Assembly (NCBI RefSeq): GCF_947241705.1
Contig: NC_079269.1
Location: forward strand, 124,001 to 188,000
Direction of reading: 5' to 3'
DNA: 64,000 bases
From: Saccharomyces mikatae IFO 1815
Lineage: Eukaryota; Ascomycota; Saccharomycetes; Saccharomycetales; Saccharomycetaceae
Under the pieces are notes generated by a model. It had not been told where the DNA came from and ran no database searches. It saw nothing but the letters and a program-made list of their open reading frames with translations. This document shows, in pieces, positions 60,435 through 64,000 of the stretch (the first letter of the stretch is position 1; each line of letters opens with the position of its first letter). The translations under genes and the position numbers were made by a program.

Positions 60435-61321
60435 ATGAGTGATCAAGAAAACGAGAATGAACAGTAGGTAGAATTGAACTGTACATGAGACAAGGGAGGT
60501 AATGAACGCAATCGATTATACTAACAATATGTACTTCGTGAGTGCTGTATGAATTTAGTGCGAGGGCATTTCTAGGGCTCGCTAAATGCGAAGAAGAAGT
60601 GGACGCAATTGAGCGTGATGTTGAGTTATACAGATTAAACAAAATGAAACCTGTTTATGAGAAAAGGGATGCTTACATTGATGAAATTGCAGAGTTTTGG
60701 AAAATTGTCCTTTCTCAACATGCTAGTTTTGCGAATTACATAAGGGCTTCTGACTTTAAATACGTTGATACTATAGAAAAGATCGAAGTACAATGGTTGG
60801 CATTGACGTCCGAAGCGCACGACACGAGAGATTTTGGTATCACGTTCCATTTTCACGGCATTGAAGGAGATTTCAAACAGCAACAAGTAACCAAGGTATT
60901 CCAAATCAAGAAAAGCGGAGACGACCAAGAGGAAGGTATATTGACCAGTGAGCCTGTTTCGGTTGAATGGCCACAAAGTTACGACTCAATAAACCCGGAC
61001 TTGATCAAAGACAAACGCAATCCGGAGGGAAAAAAGAAATACAGGCAGGGAATGAAGACCATATTTGGCTGGTTTAGATGGACTGGATTGAAACCCGGAA
61101 AGGAGTTCCCACACGGTGACTCATTAGCATCATTGTTCAGTGAGGAGATCTACCCTTTTTGCGTGAGATACTACACTGAAGCACAGAGGGACCTGGAGGA
61201 CGAAGAAGGAGAATCCGGGCTAAGCGGAGATGGCAACAGTGAAGATGACGACGGAAGCCTTGGTGAGGTGGACTTGCCCCTATCCGACGACGAACCAAGC
61301 TCTAAGAAGAGGAAGGTTTAA
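60435..61321 (+). CDS. VPS75: Vps75, NAP-family histone chaperone (spliced)
   Basis: Vps75 binds H3-H4 and activates the acetyltransferase Rtt109 for H3K9/K27 acetylation. There are two coding exons: exon 1 at 60435-60463 (MSDQENENE plus CA) and exon 2 at 60559-61321. Splicing completes a His codon and joins to ARAFLGLAKCEEEVD, giving 263 residues (264 in S. cerevisiae, which has one more initial Met as I recall). Without splicing the frame meets a TAG directly after exon 1. A long dimerisation helix covers about 10-70. The NAP earmuff domain runs to about 225, with FHFHGIEGDF and RQGMKTIFGWFRWTG as landmarks. The acidic tail ends in a basic NLS-like SSKKRKV. Its stop overlaps that of convergent CWC25. 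Confidence 0.95.
60464..60558 (+). other. VPS75 intron (95 bp) with an atypical 5' splice site
   Basis: The branch sequence TACTAAC is perfect (60519-60525) and the 3' site is TAG at 60556-60558. The 5' site reads GTAGGT rather than the usual GTATGT. No other GT lies before the stop codon that would end exon 1, so the choice is forced. Confidence 0.9.
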
Positions 61322-61857
61322 TAGTCCAGGTCCAAAGCGGGCTTGGACTGTGATTTCCCCCGCTGAAGAGTGGTTCTTGGTTTTGATGTGTCAGGAGTTC
61401 TCCTCTTCTGTTTTGTTATCTTAAACCTACTCATAGGATCGTCCTTAAGCACTTTTGAGTTCTTCTTGGGTAAACCTCTAGTTGAGGCGGCACCAGTAGC
61501 AGTACCCGCGGCAGGGACTACCACTGCTGTTGCGGCCCGTTGGTTTAGTATAGATGAGTCTAGTTTTTTTTTACCTAGTAGATAGTCTTCTTTTTCGTCA
61601 CTCAGTTTTGCGTCTTGATACATCCACTCCAAGCCAGATTTCTTCAAAGCTAGGTCGTTCTTAAGACCGTCCGTCTTGTTCTTATTTGATTCGTTTAGTA
61701 GTTCATTTAACTCACGTTCCTTTTCAATTTCTTTCAACCGAGTGTTGAGCTTCTGCTGTTCGTTAACAAGATCTTGCTCGATCTCCCATACTTTTTTCCT
61801 GTTTTTCATAAGCTTGGGATTCCATGACTTCAACAAATTCAAATCTCCCGACCCCAT
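61318..61857 (-). CDS. CWC25: Cwc25, spliceosome step-one factor
   Basis: Cwc25 enters the spliceosome after Prp2 remodelling and stabilises the branch helix for the first step. It has 179 residues, as in S. cerevisiae. The conserved N-terminus MGSGDLNLLKSWNPKLMKNR contacts the branch site in known structures. A Glu/Lys-rich coiled segment (about 20-60) follows, then the family stretch LEWMYQDAKLSDEKEDYLLGKK. An Ala/Val/Gly linker and a basic C-terminal tail (KQKRRTPDTSKPRTTLQRGK) finish it. Its TAA overlaps the VPS75 TAA so that the two genes share 4 bp tail to tail. Confidence 0.96.
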   Translation of the reverse strand: MGSGDLNLLKSWNPKLMKNRKKVWEIEQDLVNEQQKLNTRLKEIEKERELNELLNESNKNKTDGLKNDLALKKSGLEWMYQDAKLSDEKEDYLLGKKKLDSSILNQRAATAVVVPAAGTATGAASTRGLPKKNSKVLKDDPMSRFKITKQKRRTPDTSKPRTTLQRGKSQSKPALDLDY

Positions 61858-62146
61858 GGTAAATAAACGCCTTCTGATCTTGGTCTTTTCTTACTCTATC
61901 CTACTACTCTCTCATCATCATCTTGAAAAGAGGCTACACAAGCTATTCTTACTCCGTTATATACGCGGCCGCGGGAAGAAAAAAGAAAAGAAAAAGAAAC
62001 AATAATAAAGATGAGATGTTATATTATATATTATAGTGTATGCACTTAGATCTAGATAACTAAACAGTTACGTTGTAATATAGGATAACAGTACTAAGAA
62101 AGAAAGCAAGCAAGCCGCGGCCAAGTAACGAGACGTGAGCCTGAAC
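61858..62146. other. CWC25 promoter / SUI1 3' region
   Basis: This 289-bp gap is AT-rich apart from two GC patches, CGCGGCCGCGG at 61964-61974 and CCGCGGCC at 62115-62122. The CGCG-containing patch nearest CWC25 could be an Rsc3-type site. Confidence 0.4.
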
Positions 62147-62473
62147 TTAAAACCCATGAATTTTAATGTTCTTCTTTTGCAATCCCAACTGGGAGATCAT
62201 AAATTCACAAACCTTTGCTCTCTGGTCACCCTGCAATTGAATAATCTCACCCATTTCTGGATCCTTGACAATGTTCCCGTTACATGCAAAGTCCTTCTTT
62301 AGGACCTTAAGAATTCTCTTTAAGTCGTACTCTTCAGGGACACCCTGCACCGTGGTCAAAGTCTTTCTACCATTTCTCTGCTGGATACGAATATGAATAT
62401 AGTTTGAAGTGGTGGTTTCGTCGTCTCCTGTGTCGGCGAAAGGATCAAATGATTTCAGATTCTCAATGGACAT
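62147..62473 (-). CDS. SUI1: eIF1 (Sui1), start-codon selection factor
   Basis: eIF1 binds the 40S P-site region and blocks initiation at non-AUG or poor-context codons. It has 108 residues and by my comparison with memory differs from S. cerevisiae at one position only (Thr near residue 21). The SUI1 fold covers about 25-108 with IHIRIQQRNGRKTLTTVQGV and the C-terminal LQKKNIKIHGF. The bases before the ATG are CGT, so position -3 is C, a poor start context. In S. cerevisiae this weak context makes eIF1 limit its own synthesis. The same bases are kept here. Confidence 0.98.
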   Translation of the reverse strand: MSIENLKSFDPFADTGDDETTTSNYIHIRIQQRNGRKTLTTVQGVPEEYDLKRILKVLKKDFACNGNIVKDPEMGEIIQLQGDQRAKVCEFMISQLGLQKKNIKIHGF

Positions 62474-62479
62474 ACGATT
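62471..62479 (-). promoter_or_regulatory. Poor-context SUI1 start codon (autoregulatory)
   Basis: Read on the minus strand, the start is AAATCGTATG with C at -3 in place of the preferred A. This keeps the known autoregulatory feature of SUI1. Confidence 0.8.
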
Positions 62480-62868
62480 TGCTTCAGCTATATATATATA
62501 TTCCTTGGTCCTTTATGAAGAAGAAGGGGAAAGGAGAAGAGGAAAAAAGCACAGCACTAAACAACAAGTACCTCTTCTCTAGAAGTCTTATCCTTTTCGC
62601 AATTTGCTTTTATCCCTGTGACGAAAAAAAAATAAAATTTTTTGCGTGCGCTTTAAAAAACAGCCGTTACCCAGCCCGTTTTTGGTGACAACACCCTCTT
62701 TTGACCCAAACGTACGCAACAAGCTACAGTACAGTGGTCAATCTTGACTGGCTACACCGTTGGATCATAAGCCCGTAATTGTTGTATACATACGTTTCTT
62801 GTATAGGTACTTTATTATGCGGCAGGTTGGTTCGTTTTGTACGAGAAAGTAGCGGGTGGTCGTATTAA

Positions 62869-62887
62869 GCGACGCGGTCGCGCGCCG
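62869..62887. promoter_or_regulatory. CGCG-rich patch in SLA2 promoter
   Basis: This 19-bp patch with several CGCG cores stands out in AT-rich flanks about 180-200 bp before SLA2. CGCG is the Rsc3/Rsc30 core that helps form nucleosome-free regions. It is a sequence inference only. Confidence 0.45.
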
Positions 62888-62934
62888 TTTGGCGTCCTAT
62901 AGGAGAATGCTAATAATGGCGATTTGCAGAAACA

Positions 62935-62976
62935 TATGTATATATATATATATATGTATGTATGTATATTTATACA
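62935..62976. repeat. TA/TATG microsatellite upstream of SLA2
   Basis: A run of alternating TA passes into three TATG units and then ATATTTATA. It is a slippage-prone tract about 100-130 bp upstream of SLA2. Confidence 0.85.
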
Positions 62977-63068
62977 GATAGATAGTTATGGTAAAAATAA
63001 GAAATTAATAAATTTGTTAGCAAAACAGCAGTAGTAACAGTAACATAGGCACCAGGATCCAGAGTAGA

Positions 63069-64000
63069 ATGTCCAGAATCGACTCAGATTTGCAGAAAGC
63101 GCTTAAAAAGGCGTGTTCCATGGAGGAGACCGCACCTAAGAGAAAGCACGTACGTGCATGCATAGTGTACACTTGGGACCATCAGTCTTCGAAAGCTGTG
63201 TTCACAACATTAAAGACACTGCCGCTAGCTAATGATGAAGTTCAGCTGTTTAAGATGCTTATTGTGCTGCACAAGATTATACAGGAGGGTCATCCGTCAG
63301 CGCTAGCCGAGGCCATCCGGGATAGAGACTGGATTATGTCTCTGGGTAGGGTGCATCCGGGCGGGTCATCGTACAGCAAATTGATTCGGGAGTATGTGCG
63401 TTATCTTGTTTTAAAGCTAGACTTTCATGCTCATCATAGGGGTTTCAACAATGGGACGTTTGAATACGAGGAGTACGTGTCGCTTGTCTCGGTCTCCGAC
63501 CCGGACGAAGGATATGAGACGATTCTAGACCTAATGTCGTTACAGGATTCGCTTGATGAGTTCTCGCAGATCATCTTTGCCTCGATTCAGTCTGAGAGGA
63601 GAAACACAGAGTGCAAGATTTCTGCACTTATCCCATTGATTGCAGAGTCATATGGTATTTACAAGTTCATTACATCGATGCTGAGAGCTATGCACAGGCA
63701 ATTGAATGATTCAGAGGGTGATGCTGCTTTGCAGCCTCTGAAGGAACGGTATGAGCTGCAACATGCGAGACTGTTTGAGTTTTACGCGGACTGCTCTTCT
63801 GTCAAATACTTGACGACGCTGGTGACCATTCCTAAACTACCGGTGGATGCACCAGATGTGTTTGTAACCAACGATGTGGACGAGGCAAAAGAGATCAAGT
63901 TCCAAAAACGAGAAACATCTGCGACTCCAGCACGGACTCCGGCACGGACTCCGACACCAACACCCCCAGTTGTGGTTGAATCAGCCGTTTCCCCCCGTCC
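63069..64000 (+). CDS. SLA2: Sla2, clathrin-actin endocytic adaptor (N-terminal part only)
   Basis: Sla2 (HIP1R family) links clathrin-coated pits to actin. ATG 63069 opens MSRIDSDLQKALKKAC and the frame stays open to the end of the window, so about 310 of about 968 residues are present. The PI(4,5)P2-binding ANTH domain fills about residues 5-265, with VRACIVYTWDHQSSKAVF, IIQEGHPSALAEAI and the GGSSYSKLIREYV helix. After it comes a Thr/Pro/Arg linker made from a 12-bp repeat (ATPARTPARTPTPTPP). The coiled coil and talin-like actin-binding domain lie beyond the window. Confidence 0.97.
   Translation, partial: MSRIDSDLQKALKKACSMEETAPKRKHVRACIVYTWDHQSSKAVFTTLKTLPLANDEVQLFKMLIVLHKIIQEGHPSALAEAIRDRDWIMSLGRVHPGGSSYSKLIREYVRYLVLKLDFHAHHRGFNNGTFEYEEYVSLVSVSDPDEGYETILDLMSLQDSLDEFSQIIFASIQSERRNTECKISALIPLIAESYGIYKFITSMLRAMHRQLNDSEGDAALQPLKERYELQHARLFEFYADCSSVKYLTTLVTIPKLPVDAPDVFVTNDVDEAKEIKFQKRETSATPARTPARTPTPTPPVVVESAVSPR

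Larger units (their letters stand above)
62474..63068. other. SUI1-SLA2 divergent promoter
   Basis: This 595-bp head-to-head region has a TATATATATA stretch 20-30 bp before SUI1 (about 62489-62500), likely its TATA element. A GC-rich patch GCGACGCGGTCGCGCGCCG lies at 62869-62887, and a TA/TG microsatellite lies nearer SLA2. I see no gene within. Confidence 0.5.

Noticed and set aside
1-64000. Search by eye for Ty elements, solo LTRs, tRNA genes, snoRNAs and CRISPR-like arrays
   Set aside because: No terminal repeats, primer-binding sites, integrase or reverse-transcriptase frames, cloverleafs or regularly spaced repeats were seen. C/D snoRNAs are hard to exclude without a covariance-model search.

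Overview
The window is a piece of a budding-yeast nuclear chromosome. It comes from the genus Saccharomyces, and almost certainly not from S. cerevisiae itself. Gene order, orientation and spacing match the S. cerevisiae chromosome XIV left arm from TOF1 (YNL273W) to SLA2 (YNL243W) with no gene gained, lost or inverted. The proteins differ from the S. cerevisiae proteins as I remember them by a few percent (Sui1, Pol2, Rad50) up to roughly a quarter (parts of Dsl1). That is more than expected of S. cerevisiae or S. paradoxus strains. I cannot name the species from sequence alone; candidates are the S. mikatae, S. kudriavzevii, S. arboricola and S. uvarum/eubayanus lineages.

Layout: TOF1 (3' part) > < SEC2 < BNI1 < ALP1, BSC4-equivalent region, LYP1 > PIK1 > < IST1 < PDR17 < YIF1, POL2 > ORC5 > < LTO1 < ATX1 < DSL1 < SIP3, FOL1 > < GIS2 < RTC4, candidate origin, TEX1 > < MRPL17 < NRD1, RAD50 > < MPA43 < RPA49, CRS1 > VPS75 > < CWC25 < SUI1, SLA2 > (5' part). 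That is 29 protein genes, two of them partial. Two genes (IST1, VPS75) have short 5' introns that a plain ORF scan misses. For SEC2, ALP1, POL2, ORC5, LTO1, DSL1, FOL1, GIS2, MRPL17, RPA49 and CRS1 the true start lies inside the longest open frame. I saw no tRNA, rRNA, Ty/LTR, centromere or subtelomeric element.

The genes are independently transcribed housekeeping units, but several functions recur: replication and genome stability (TOF1, POL2, ORC5, RAD50, VPS75), exocytosis, Golgi traffic and polarity (SEC2, BNI1, PIK1, YIF1, DSL1, SLA2), lipid transfer (PDR17, SIP3), cationic amino-acid uptake (ALP1, LYP1), metal and Fe-S handling (ATX1, LTO1), RNA and transcription (NRD1, TEX1, CWC25, RPA49) and translation (CRS1, SUI1, GIS2, MRPL17).

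Most notable: (1) the interval that holds the de novo gene BSC4 in S. cerevisiae is recognisable here but has no equivalent ORF. (2) A 140-bp tract is 97% identical between the divergent permease genes ALP1 and LYP1 and has sharp edges, the mark of gene conversion. (3) SEC2 carries a 15-bp coding minisatellite that lengthens the protein. (4) CRS1 has two in-frame starts (mitochondrial and cytosolic) overlapped by an out-of-frame 40-codon uORF. (5) A perfect ARS consensus match lies in the RTC4-TEX1 gap.
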